From: a bacterium BMS3Bbin05
GTDB lineage: Bacteria > Nitrospirota > Thermodesulfovibrionia > Thermodesulfovibrionales > BMS3Bbin05
Assembly: GCA_002897855.1 (NCBI GenBank)
Contig: BDTO01000003.1
Coordinates: 1-61,377, forward strand
DNA length: 61,377 nucleotides
Direction of reading: 5' to 3'
The position numbers were made by a program, and so were the translations under genes. Positions within the stretch are counted from its first letter, which is position 1. The number at the start of each line of letters is the position of its first letter. The notes below the pieces were generated by a model that made no database searches, was not told the DNA's origin, and worked only from the letters and a program-made list of their open reading frames with translations. Of the stretch, positions 50,727 to 59,101 are shown one piece after another.

Positions 50727-53411
50727 CTGACTAATCAATATCATTCTAAATCGGTAAGTGAGACCTTTGAAGAACTGCGATCATCACCCGGCGGACTGAC
50801 ATCTGAAGAAGCGGGGAGAAGGTTGGAGAGATATGGCCCCAACGAGATTGCAGAAAAAAAGGGAAAAACACCTTTTATGCTGTTCATCGACCAGTTCAGG
50901 GACTTCATGGTTATCGTCCTTGTGGTGGCGGCTGTTATATCGGGTATAATCGGAGAAGTTTCCGATACTATTGCAATTGCCGTAATAGTAATATTGAATG
51001 CAACACTTGGTTTTGTACAGGAATTCAGGGCGGAAAAGGCCATGGCTGCCCTCAAGAAAATGGCGGCTCCCTCTGCAATAGTTGTCAGGGATGGTCTGCA
51101 CAAGGCCATCCGTGCTTCTGAACTGGTCCCGGGCGATATCGTCATGCTTGAAGCCGGGAACATCATCCCGGCTGACATGAGGCTTGTAGAGGCCGTCCGT
51201 CTGAAGGTCGATGAGGCCGCACTTACGGGAGAGTCTGTACCGGTTGATAAACATGTAAATGCCATCCCGGACAAGGAACTTCCGGTTGCCGACAGAAAGA
51301 ATATGGTTTATAAGGGCACGAATGCGACTTACGGCCGCGGTACAGGGATAGTTACTTCTACGGGGATGAAGACGGAACTCGGCAGGATTGCCGCCATGCT
51401 CCAGGGTGAGGCCGAAGTAAAGACACCCCTGCAGAAAAAACTTCAGGTCTTCGGCAGGAGACTGGCTCTGTTAATTCTCCTGATCTGTGCAGTTATATTT
51501 GTATCCGGTCTCCTGAGAGGAGAGCAGCCGCTGCTCATGTTTCTTACGGCTGTCTCTCTTGCAGTTGCAGCCATCCCCGAGGCCCTCCCTGCAGTAGTTA
51601 CTATAACGCTTGCAATCGGCGCAAGGAAGATGGTCAGGCAGAATGCCCTGGTAAGAAAATTACATGCAGTAGAAACGCTGGGTTCTGTTACCTATATCTG
51701 TTCCGACAAGACAGGGACATTAACAAAGAACAGGATGACCGTCGAGACGGTTTATGTTGACGGGAGAATGGCAGGAGTCGGGGATTGGGGGCCGGGAGAA
51801 GATTCGCAACCGTACGACCCCCGATCCTTCTTTTTGACTGCACTTGCTCTCAACAATGATGCCTATGAAGACGCAGAGAACAGGATTCTGGGTGACCCTA
51901 CCGAAGTGGCACTGTATTCCCTGGCAAAGGATAACGGGTTTGACAGGAATGTGCTCGAAGGAGCCTTGCCAAGGGTCGGAGAAATTCCTTTTGACTCTGA
52001 AAGAAAGTGTATGACCACCATTCACGAATCAAGTCCCTCAAGCCCTTTGCGGAATGATGATAATATCGGATTTATTTCAATTACAAAGGGAGCGGTTGAC
52101 GTGATTGCAGAAAAAGCCGATTCGATTTTAACCTGTGAAGGGGTGAGGGATATCGATAAGCGGAAATTATTGATGGCAAACGAAGAGATGGCGGCGCAGG
52201 GACTGCGGGTTTTGTGCGTAGCCATGCGGAACTGGGAAGGATTGCCTGAAGAAATTGTCCCGGAGATTCTGGAAAACGGGCTGACCGTTCTCGGGCTTGC
52301 AGGAATAATGGACCCGCCGCGGGAAGAGGCGAAAGAAGCCGTTTTTATGTGTAAGTCCGCAGGTATCAAGCCCGTCATGATAACGGGAGATCATCAGCTT
52401 ACCGCACGCACGATTGCGGCGAGGCTCGATATCCTTGATGACGATACCGGGGCGGTAATAACGGGCAGGGAACTTGCCGATCTTCCAATGGATGTATTTG
52501 AGGATAAAGTAGAGGATATTAAGGTATATGCCCGCGTTGCACCCGAACAGAAGCTCAAGATTGTTAAGGCGCTCCAGGATAAAGGCCAGTTCGTTGCCAT
52601 GACCGGAGACGGTGTAAATGATGCGCCGGCGCTGAAACGTGCCGATATCGGCATTGCCATGGGAATAACCGGCACGGATGTCTCAAAGGAGGCATCACAT
52701 ATGATCCTCCTTGACGATAATTTTGCGACTATCGTAAAGGCTGTGAAAGAAGGGCGCAGGATATATGACAACATAAGGAAATTCATCAGGTACCTGCTTA
52801 CAACAAACTCCGGTGAGGTATTGACAGTGTTCCTCGCGCCTTTCTTCGGGCTGCCTATACCTCTTCAGCCCATACATATCCTCTGGATCAATCTGATAAC
52901 CGACGGTCTCCCGGCTGTAGCGCTCTCCGTGGAACCGGAAGAAGGGGATGTGATGGCCCGGCCGCCGCGAAATCCCGGGGAGACTATCTTTGCACGTGGT
53001 CTTGGATATCAGGTATTATGGGTTGGCATGTTGATGGCCGGGGCTACTCTTTCTCTGCAGGCGTGGTCGTTGAATGCAGGTGTCGGGCACTGGCAGACGA
53101 TGGTCTTTACGGTCCTGTGCTTCCTGCAGCTTGGAAATGTCCTTGCAATACGGTCGGAAACAGAGTCTGTTTTCAAGCAGGGGCTTATGTCCAATAAGCC
53201 GCTCATGCTGAGTGTACTCTTTTCCATTGCCCTCCAGCTTTCCATAATATATGTGCCCGTACTGAATTCGGTCTTCAGGACACAACCGTTGACCTTTCGG
53301 GAACTTTCTATCGTTTTTACACTGTCTTCAGTAGTATTCTTTGCAGTAGAGGCGGAAAAGTTTTTCAAGAGGAAGAGAGCGAGGCAACCCCACCCATCCT
53401 CTCCTTGTTAA
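50727..53411 (+). CDS. Cation-transporting P-type ATPase (Ca2+-ATPase-like), apparent CTG start
   Basis: The 894-residue protein has the cation-ATPase N-domain (ETFEELRSSPGGLTSEEAGRRLERYGPNEI), the M4 site AAIPEALPAVVT (Glu285), the phosphorylation site CSDKTGTLTKNRM (Asp327), FDSERKCMTT, TGDGVNDAPAL and the M6 site NLITDGLPAVALSVEP. It resembles type IIA calcium pumps. The only in-frame start before the conserved N-domain is CTG at 50727, 6 nt after AAAGGAG; the next candidate, TTG 50823, would remove it. The last residues and stop lie in a hairpin-repeat module. Confidence 0.92.
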   Translation: MTNQYHSKSVSETFEELRSSPGGLTSEEAGRRLERYGPNEIAEKKGKTPFMLFIDQFRDFMVIVLVVAAVISGIIGEVSDTIAIAVIVILNATLGFVQEFRAEKAMAALKKMAAPSAIVVRDGLHKAIRASELVPGDIVMLEAGNIIPADMRLVEAVRLKVDEAALTGESVPVDKHVNAIPDKELPVADRKNMVYKGTNATYGRGTGIVTSTGMKTELGRIAAMLQGEAEVKTPLQKKLQVFGRRLALLILLICAVIFVSGLLRGEQPLLMFLTAVSLAVAAIPEALPAVVTITLAIGARKMVRQNALVRKLHAVETLGSVTYICSDKTGTLTKNRMTVETVYVDGRMAGVGDWGPGEDSQPYDPRSFFLTALALNNDAYEDAENRILGDPTEVALYSLAKDNGFDRNVLEGALPRVGEIPFDSERKCMTTIHESSPSSPLRNDDNIGFISITKGAVDVIAEKADSILTCEGVRDIDKRKLLMANEEMAAQGLRVLCVAMRNWEGLPEEIVPEILENGLTVLGLAGIMDPPREEAKEAVFMCKSAGIKPVMITGDHQLTARTIAARLDILDDDTGAVITGRELADLPMDVFEDKVEDIKVYARVAPEQKLKIVKALQDKGQFVAMTGDGVNDAPALKRADIGIAMGITGTDVSKEASHMILLDDNFATIVKAVKEGRRIYDNIRKFIRYLLTTNSGEVLTVFLAPFFGLPIPLQPIHILWINLITDGLPAVALSVEPEEGDVMARPPRNPGETIFARGLGYQVLWVGMLMAGATLSLQAWSLNAGVGHWQTMVFTVLCFLQLGNVLAIRSETESVFKQGLMSNKPLMLSVLFSIALQLSIIYVPVLNSVFRTQPLTFRELSIVFTLSSVVFFAVEAEKFFKRKRARQPHPSSPC

Positions 53412-53642
53412 GGGGAGGAGAGAGAAGGGGTTAAGAAGAGATTTCCCGCTTCCAGGCTGTGTCACAATTCTGAAAACGCATATGATGTCATTCTGAATTC
53501 ATTTCAGAATCTCGTATTTTCATTTTATATAGATCCTGAAACAAGCTTCAGAGCCTGCCCTGAATTCATTTCAGGGATGACAATTATGACACAGCCTCTA
53601 AGGGGAGGAGAGAGGAGGGGTTAAGAAGAGATTCCCCGCTCC
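53410..53642. repeat. AGGCTGTGTCA inverted-repeat element between direct repeats
   Basis: A 144-bp element (53454-53597) has 16-nt inverted ends AGGCTGTGTCACAATT / AATTATGACACAGCCT (15 of 16 pair). The inside has TTCTGAATTCATTTCAGAA and CCTGAATTCATTTCAGG hairpins. On both sides lie near-identical 43-44 bp stretches (53410-53453 and 53600-53642, AAGGGGAGGAGAGA...TTAAGAAGAGATT). They either duplicated on insertion or are two copies of the hairpin-repeat module. No gene in this 351-nt gap. Confidence 0.65.
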
Positions 53643-53762
53643 GCTCAGAACCACATTTTTCGTGTTTTCCGTTTTGTGCAACAGTCTCATAAGCGCAAAT
53701 TATTTGACTGTTGCTCCGGGATATAGTAGTATGTTTTAACGTAAGGAGCCGGGATTATTTAT

Positions 53763-54836
53763 ATGGAAAAAATATTTGCCTATTCTGAAAAGATGCTTTG
53801 GCCGGCGGGACTTCTTGCCGGCGCCGTTATCGTCGGGTTGATATGTTATTTCCTGTTTTTCCTGACAATGGGGCGCATATCGAGGCGTACGGGCACCCCT
53901 TTTGATGATTTACTGATAAAACATACCAGACGTCCTCTCAAAGCGATAATCCCGCTCATCATGGTTTACCTTGTCTTGCCTTTTCTGGGGTTGTCTGCGC
54001 CGAAGCTTGAGGCCCTCAGACATATCCTGAGCCTTTTCATGATTGCATCGGTTTCGTGGCTGCTTGTACATGTCCTGTTTATAGCCGAGGATGTGATCAT
54101 GAGCCGTTATGATATCGGGGGCAGGGATAATCTGAAGGCAAGGAAGGTTTACACTCAGGTACAGGTCTTCAAGCGTGTAGTTACAGTGGTTATCGGCATA
54201 TTGGGCTTTGCTGCAATGCTCATGACCTTCGACAAGGTGCGTCAACTGGGAACAAGTATCCTGGCATCCGCCGGTGTAATAGGTATTATTATAGGATTTG
54301 CCGCCCAGCGAACCATTGCTACCATATTTGCCGGTTTCCAGATTGCAGTGGCACAGCCTATCAGGATAGACGACGTTGTAATAGTCGAAGGCGAATGGGG
54401 GCGCATAGAAGAGATAACATTGACATACGTCGTCGTAAAGATCTGGGACCTGCGCCGCCTTATAGTTCCCATAGCTTATTTTATTGAAAAGCCCTTTCAG
54501 AACTGGACCAGGGCCTCTGCCGAAATGCTGGGTACGGTCTATTTTTATGTTGATTACACGATCCCGTTGCAGGAAATCAGAAATGAGCTGAAGAGGGTCG
54601 TTGAAAGTTCAGACCTGTGGGATGGCAAGGTCTGCGGGCTTGTTGTAACCAACGCCAGGGAAAACACACTGGAAATCCGTGCGCTCATCAGCGCGGCGGA
54701 TTCAGGGAAACAGTGGAACCTGCGGTGCCTCGTGAGGGAGAAGATCATAGAATTTATCCAGAAGAACTACCCTGACGCTCTCCCAAGGGTCCGCGCAGAG
54801 CTGCATGAGCCGGATAAAGGCAGTGAAGACTCATAA
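53763..54836 (+). CDS. MscS-family mechanosensitive channel
   Basis: The 357-residue protein has four to five membrane helices, then the pore-lining segment LGTSILASAGVIGIIIGFAAQRTIATIFAGFQIAVAQPIRIDDVVIVEGEWGRIEEITLTYVVVKIWDLRRLIVPIAYFIEKPFQNWTR. This is the MscS core (TM3 and beta domain), with a C-terminal alpha/beta domain. It releases osmolytes under hypo-osmotic stress. AAGGAG lies upstream, further than ideal. Confidence 0.92.
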   Translation: MEKIFAYSEKMLWPAGLLAGAVIVGLICYFLFFLTMGRISRRTGTPFDDLLIKHTRRPLKAIIPLIMVYLVLPFLGLSAPKLEALRHILSLFMIASVSWLLVHVLFIAEDVIMSRYDIGGRDNLKARKVYTQVQVFKRVVTVVIGILGFAAMLMTFDKVRQLGTSILASAGVIGIIIGFAAQRTIATIFAGFQIAVAQPIRIDDVVIVEGEWGRIEEITLTYVVVKIWDLRRLIVPIAYFIEKPFQNWTRASAEMLGTVYFYVDYTIPLQEIRNELKRVVESSDLWDGKVCGLVVTNARENTLEIRALISAADSGKQWNLRCLVREKIIEFIQKNYPDALPRVRAELHEPDKGSEDS

Positions 54837-54923
54837 TCAAAAATTCCCTCCGGTCTGTTAACCCGTATTATTCATGAATCCGGCGCCGTCCGCAGAGATG
54901 GTTAATGGATTAAACGGGTTAAA

Positions 54924-55068
54924 TAGTGTCTGTCCATAAAGACAGACTCTCTATCTGTCATTTCCCGACTTAGTCGGGGAATCTATTCTTTTCAATAAGT
55001 TCCGGATGTCCCGAATGTTTTCGGGGCATGACAGGAATAAAAAAACAACAATTTATACACAGACACTA
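54924..55068. repeat. 145-bp TAG...CTA inverted-repeat element, copy E
   Basis: Opposite orientation to A-C. TAGTGTCTGTCCATAAA at the left, TTTATACACAGACACTA at the right, CCCGACTTAGTCGGG inside. Its right end is 1 bp from the TAA stop of rsmA, which runs in from the other side. Confidence 0.85.
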
Positions 55069-55069
55069 A

Positions 55070-55843
55070 TTAACCATGTTGTTCCGATATTTTATTTGCA
55101 AGGTTTGCAAACTCCTCCATGGAGAGTGTTTCGGGTCTTCGGGTGGCGGCGATATTTATTTCATCCATTATGGATTTAATGTCGGGATAGAGCGTCTTCA
55201 GTGTATTGGATATCATCTTGCGTCTGCCTGCGAATGATTTTTTTATTATTTTATCGAAGAGTTTGCGGTCATGGACATCAACAGGCGGTTTTGAATGCCT
55301 TTCGACCTTTATGACTGCCGAGTCCACCTTTGGCCTGGGTTTGAATGCCCCGGCCGGGATTGTAAAGAGAATCCCCGCCTTGCCGTAAAACTGAACCATT
55401 AAAGACAACACCCCGTACTGTTTATTCCCGGGGTTGGCGACTATCCTCTCCGCTACCTCTTTCTGTATGGTCAGGGTCATTGAACGAAGATTATTTTCTC
55501 CCTCAATCAGCTTGAACATGATGGGAGTTGTAATGTAGTAAGGGATATTTGCCACGACCTTGAACGGCCCGAGTTGTCCAAAGTCATATTTCATTACATC
55601 CATGTTGAGAAGTGTAACATTGCCGGAATTTCCGAACTCTTTCCGCAATCCTGCAAACAGTTTTCTGTCGAGTTCAATGGCAATAAGGTCTCCTGAGCGT
55701 TCTGCAAGAAGGCGTGTCATCATCCCGTGTCCGGGACCGATCTCCACAACTGTATCATCTCTGTTGATTCCTGATTGCTCAACGATCCTGCTGGCGATTA
55801 AAGGGTCAAAGAGGAAATTCTGTCCGATACGGGATCTTTTCAT
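55070..55843 (-). CDS. rsmA: 16S rRNA dimethyladenosine transferase RsmA/KsgA
   Basis: The 257-residue methyltransferase has GQNFLFDPLIASRIV, the SAM site VVEIGPGHGMMTRLLAE, IAIELD, and the N-L/I-P-Y motif as VVANIPYYITTPIMFKL, followed by LTIQKEVAERIVANPGNKQYGVLSL and FKPRPKVDSAVI. It dimethylates two adjacent adenines near the 3' end of 16S rRNA. Alone on the minus strand here. Confidence 0.96.
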   Translation of the reverse strand: MKRSRIGQNFLFDPLIASRIVEQSGINRDDTVVEIGPGHGMMTRLLAERSGDLIAIELDRKLFAGLRKEFGNSGNVTLLNMDVMKYDFGQLGPFKVVANIPYYITTPIMFKLIEGENNLRSMTLTIQKEVAERIVANPGNKQYGVLSLMVQFYGKAGILFTIPAGAFKPRPKVDSAVIKVERHSKPPVDVHDRKLFDKIIKKSFAGRRKMISNTLKTLYPDIKSIMDEINIAATRRPETLSMEEFANLANKISEQHG

Positions 55844-56002
55844 CCGGTATTTTACCTTAATTGTTTACGGATAGCACAGATACACGGCGTTTATAATCTG
55901 GGTTCATCCGGCTTTTGTGTGAGCAAGCAGCAGGGTAATATAATTCCCCCCCCTTTGGGAAAGGGGAATTAAAAGGGGATTTTATAGATAATTTTAATTA
56001 AA
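55844..56002. other. Intergenic region upstream of rsmA with a hairpin module
   Basis: No gene is seen. A CCCCCCTTTGG...AAAGGGGAATTAAAAGGGG module lies at about 55946-55982, one of the dispersed hairpin family. Together with element F (56003-56149) and another CCCCTCTTTGCCAGAGAGGGG module at 56165-56187 it fills the 405-nt gap between rsmA and the Nudix gene. Confidence 0.5.
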
Positions 56003-56149
56003 TAGAGTCTGTGTATAAAGTCAGTCCCTCTATCTGTCATTCCGGTAGTCCTTAAGCCGGAATCTATTCTTTTCAATAAGTTCTGAATGCCGGATTACAG
56101 ACTTCGGGCATGACAAAAATAAAAAATGGCAATTTATACACAGACTCTA
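56003..56149. repeat. 145-bp TAG...CTA inverted-repeat element, copy F
   Basis: Same orientation as D, E and G. Left TAGAGTCTGTGTATAAA and right TTTATACACAGACTCTA are 17-bp perfect inverted ends. The internal hairpin is the CCGGTAGTCCTTAAGCCGG version. No coding content. Confidence 0.87.
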
Positions 56150-56248
56150 AATAATCTCTCCTAACCCCTCTTTGCCAGAGAGGGGAACCCACGGGCAAGT
56201 CCGAAGAACCATAATTTGCAAATATCATTACCGGTGATTATAATTATT

Positions 56249-56668
56249 ATGAAAATGACGAACCATGATAAAAAACATCTCAGGAACCCTGTTCCAACAG
56301 TAGATATTATCATTGAATATCAGGGCGGCATCATTCTCATAAAACGGAAGAATCCTCCTCATGGATGGGCTATTCCGGGAGGTTTCGTCGATTACGGTGA
56401 ATGCCTTGAAGACGCTGCCGTCAGAGAAGCAAAAGAGGAGACCGGCCTCGACGTAAGACTCCTCAGGCAGTTCCATTCCTATTCCGATCCCGGGAGGGAC
56501 GACCGGTTCCATACGATAACGACGGTTTATATTGCTGAAGCGGAGGGTGATCTTGCTGCAGGGGATGATGCGGCGGATGCGGGTATTTTTAATAAGGACA
56601 ACTTGCCTGAAGACATTGCCTTTGATCACAGGGATATATTGAAAGACTATTTTGAACGGAGATATTGA
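56249..56668 (+). CDS. Nudix hydrolase, ADP-ribose-pyrophosphatase-like
   Basis: The product of about 139 residues has a complete Nudix box, [24 protein letters not shown] (G-x5-E-x7-R-E-x-x-E-E-x-G), preceded by [17 protein letters not shown], the pattern of ADP-ribose/NAD-related pyrophosphatases. The substrate is uncertain. Start ATG 56249 or 56255; no strong Shine-Dalgarno. Independent of neighbours as far as spacing shows. Confidence 0.88.
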   Translation: MKMTNHDKKHLRNPVPTVDIIIEYQGGIILIKRKNPPHGWAIPGGFVDYGECLEDAAVREAKEETGLDVRLLRQFHSYSDPGRDDRFHTITTVYIAEAEGDLAAGDDAADAGIFNKDNLPEDIAFDHRDILKDYFERRY

Positions 56669-56787
56669 ATCGAGTCCAATATGGTCACACTGTTTCTTGT
56701 TGATAGTCAGTGGCCGGTATGATAATATTGATTAGGGTTGCATTGCTATACCCGGTATTAGATAATAACATCTAAAAGGAGAAGTTG

Positions 56788-58392
56788 ATGGAAGAGATAT
56801 TATCATCCGATGTCAGAAAGAATCTGAAAAAAGAGTTCTCCGCCCTTTCGGGTAATGTAAGACTGGTTGCTTTTACCACAAAAGGTCTGAATGACAGGTT
56901 TAATGACATTGCCGTCAAGATCTGTGAGGAATTTTCAGGGCTGAATGATAAGATCAGCTTTGAACACAGGGACCTTGGGAGTGATGAAGCGAAAAAGTCG
57001 GGCATCGATTCTTCCCCGGTTATCCTGTTTAACCCGGACAAATACAACATACGTTTTATGGGAGCGCCCATAGGTGAGGAGGGCCGCTCTTTTGTAGCGA
57101 CGATTATGATGGTCTCTACGGGCAATGGTGTCCTCTCAAAGCCCTCGATTGAAAGATTGAAGGAACTGAAGGAGCCCCGTGATGTGATAATATTTGTGAC
57201 ACCTACCTGACCTCTCTGTCCCCAGCAGGTTGCTTACGGGGTATCGGCGGTAATCGGAGCACCGGATAAGATATCGGTCAGGATTGTTGAATCAGCGGAG
57301 AATAAAAAACTTGCAAGCAGGTATTCTGTTGCCACAGTTCCCCAGACGGTTGTCAACGGAAACATTATTGCCACGGGCGTACAGCCCGAAGAGGCATTTA
57401 TTGACGGTCTCGTCACGGGTGTACCTGTAGAATTAAAAATAGCGCCTTCAACCGGAGAGATAATAAAGAAAGATGCAGTTATAGTGGGAGCCGGGCCGGC
57501 GGGTTTGACGGCTGCCATCTATACGGCCCGTTCGGGCATGAGCACGGTAGTCCTTGATAAGGCAAATGTCGGCGGACAGGTTGCAATAACGCCCATCGTC
57601 GAGAATTATCCTGGTTACACGCGTATTCCAGGCAAGACCCTGACCGATATGATGGCACAGCAGGCGTCACAGTATTCAGACATACATGAGGGGGAAGCGG
57701 TATTGGAAGTGGAAAGGAGTGAGGATGGCATCTTTCATATCAGGTCTACATCAAACCGCTATGAGGCAAAGGTTATTATCCTTGCTACCGGTGCCGGGCA
57801 TACTATGCTCGGGGTTCCCGGAGAGAAGAGGTTGTTCGGCAGGGGAGTCAGTTATTGTGCGACCTGTGACGGTTATTTTTTCAAAGACGGGAAAAAAGTG
57901 ATTATAGTCGGAGGAGGTAATACTGCAGCTACGGAGGCATTATATCTTGAGAGTATAGGCGTGGATATAACTATTGTGCACAGGCGTGACAAAATGAGGG
58001 CGGAGGAAAGGCTGCAGCAGAATCTGAGAGAAAGGAAAATTCCTGTTCTCTGGGATACTGCAGTAGAGGAGGTGCTGGGTGATACCGTGGTGAGTGCGGT
58101 AAGACTCAGGAACCTGAAACAGGATGAAACCTACGAGATGCCTGTAGATGGTGTATTTGTCGCCATAGGGTACGACCCTGTTAACGAACTTGCGAAGAAG
58201 ACAGGTGTTGACCTTACGGACGAAGGTTATATAAAGGTTGACGAGAGGCTCAGAACCTCGATCAGGGGTATATATGCTGCAGGAGATATAACAGGGGGAG
58301 TCAAGCAGATAGTTACCGCAGTGGGCCAGGGCTCGATTGCTGCTATTACGGCCTTTGAAGACATGATGAATCCGTACTGGAAAGAGAAATAG
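56788..58392 (+). CDS. Selenoprotein: thioredoxin-like double domain with U-x-x-C fused to thioredoxin reductase
   Basis: Reading through the TGA at 57208-57210 gives one 534-residue protein. Residues 1-110 are a first thioredoxin-like fold without cysteines. Residues 130-215 are a second fold whose active site reads VTPT-U141-P-L-C144, where relatives have CPYC-type motifs, with a later cis-proline TVPQT. From about 229 (AVIVGAGPAG) a complete thioredoxin-reductase flavoprotein follows, with redox C357-A-T-C360 and NADPH site GGGNTAATEA. The layout resembles AhpF with the domains in the same order. A SECIS-like hairpin follows the TGA. ATG 56788 follows AAAGGAGA. It likely passes NADPH electrons to the selenol site for peroxide or disulphide reduction. 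Confidence 0.9.
57208..57241 (+). promoter_or_regulatory. Bacterial SECIS-like hairpin at the UGA codon
   Basis: After TGA (57208-57210), the arm CCCC-AGCA (57220-57227) pairs with TGCT-(TAC)-GGGG (57231-57241) around a 3-nt apical loop GGT (57228-57230). The loop is 17 nt after the UGA, within the distance usual for bacterial SelB-bound SECIS elements, and it carries the expected G-G-U. There is a small 3-nt bulge on the 3' side. Confidence 0.75.
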
Positions 58393-58429
58393 AACTGATT
58401 TGTCATTTGTCACTCATAGTGGAGGCGGA

Positions 58430-58660
58430 ATGACCAGATTTGAATATGAAATATCGGCACATCCTGCGGAGACATTTGAGCAGGTAAATTTTTTCTGCAG
58501 CGTAGAGGGCGAATGCAGCCTTAAAGAATTGCCGGGAGATCAGGTGAATATGCTTATGAATTTGCTGAATGAGCAGGGCCGGCAGGGATGGGAACTGGTA
58601 CAGATATTTTTCGGCAGAGACGGGGTGCTTGCATTCTGGAAGCGTCGAATTGAGGAATAA
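58430..58660 (+). CDS. Small conserved-type hypothetical protein, DUF4177-like
   Basis: The 76-residue product starts at ATG 58430, preceded by GGAGGCGG. It has a beta-rich N-terminus (MTRFEYEISAHPAETFEQVN) and MNLLNEQGRQGWELVQIFFGRDGVLAFWKRR. The LNxxGxxGWELVxI...xxFKR pattern is that of short DUF4177-type proteins. It lies 37 nt after the selenoprotein gene and may be cotranscribed. Function unknown. Confidence 0.72.
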   Translation: MTRFEYEISAHPAETFEQVNFFCSVEGECSLKELPGDQVNMLMNLLNEQGRQGWELVQIFFGRDGVLAFWKRRIEE

Positions 58661-58897
58661 CCGTTTTTTTTGAAATGAGTCCATCCGAATCTCAAATCAT
58701 GGGTTTACTCTTTATGGTGGAACGAATTATCAAGTTGACAATGCGGCCTGTTTCTGATAATAATTTAATTGGTAATATATTATTAGATTCGCACCATCGG
58801 AACACAACTTTTCCGCTGACAATGAGATTACTTAATCCGCATTATTAATAAATTGGGTGCCATGCGAACGGTTTATAAATTATCAGGGTTAAAGATG

Positions 58898-58932
58898 TAG
58901 TGGAGTCTGGAATAATTTATGGACAGACTCTA
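58898..58932. repeat. 35-bp mini-copy of the TAG...CTA element ends
   Basis: TAGTGGAGTCTG and TATGGACAGACTCTA lie back to back with almost nothing between. This is what remains if a 145-bp element loses its interior. It abuts full copy G. The remainder of the 441-nt gap (58661-58897) shows no gene. Confidence 0.55.
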
Positions 58933-58934
58933 AA

Positions 58935-59080
58935 TAGAGTCTGTGTATAAAGTCAGTCTCTCTATCTGTCATTCCGGCAGTCCTTAAGCCGGAATCTATT
59001 CTTTTCAATAAGTTCCGGATGTCCCGAACGCTTTCGGGACATGACGCAAATAAAAAACAGCAGTTTATACACAGACACTA
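58935..59080. repeat. 145-bp TAG...CTA inverted-repeat element, copy G
   Basis: Left TAGAGTCTGTGTATAAA, right TTTATACACAGACACTA, internal hairpins CCGGCAGTCCTTAAGCCGG and GTCCCGAACGCTTTCGGGAC. It ends 21 nt before the start codon of the YIP1 gene. Confidence 0.87.
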
Positions 59081-59101
59081 AATAATCAGGGGAGGTAGTG
59101 A

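Noticed and set aside
17663-59080. CRISPR array
   Set aside because: The repeats are far apart, palindromic at both ends, variable in orientation and without regular spacers or cas genes.
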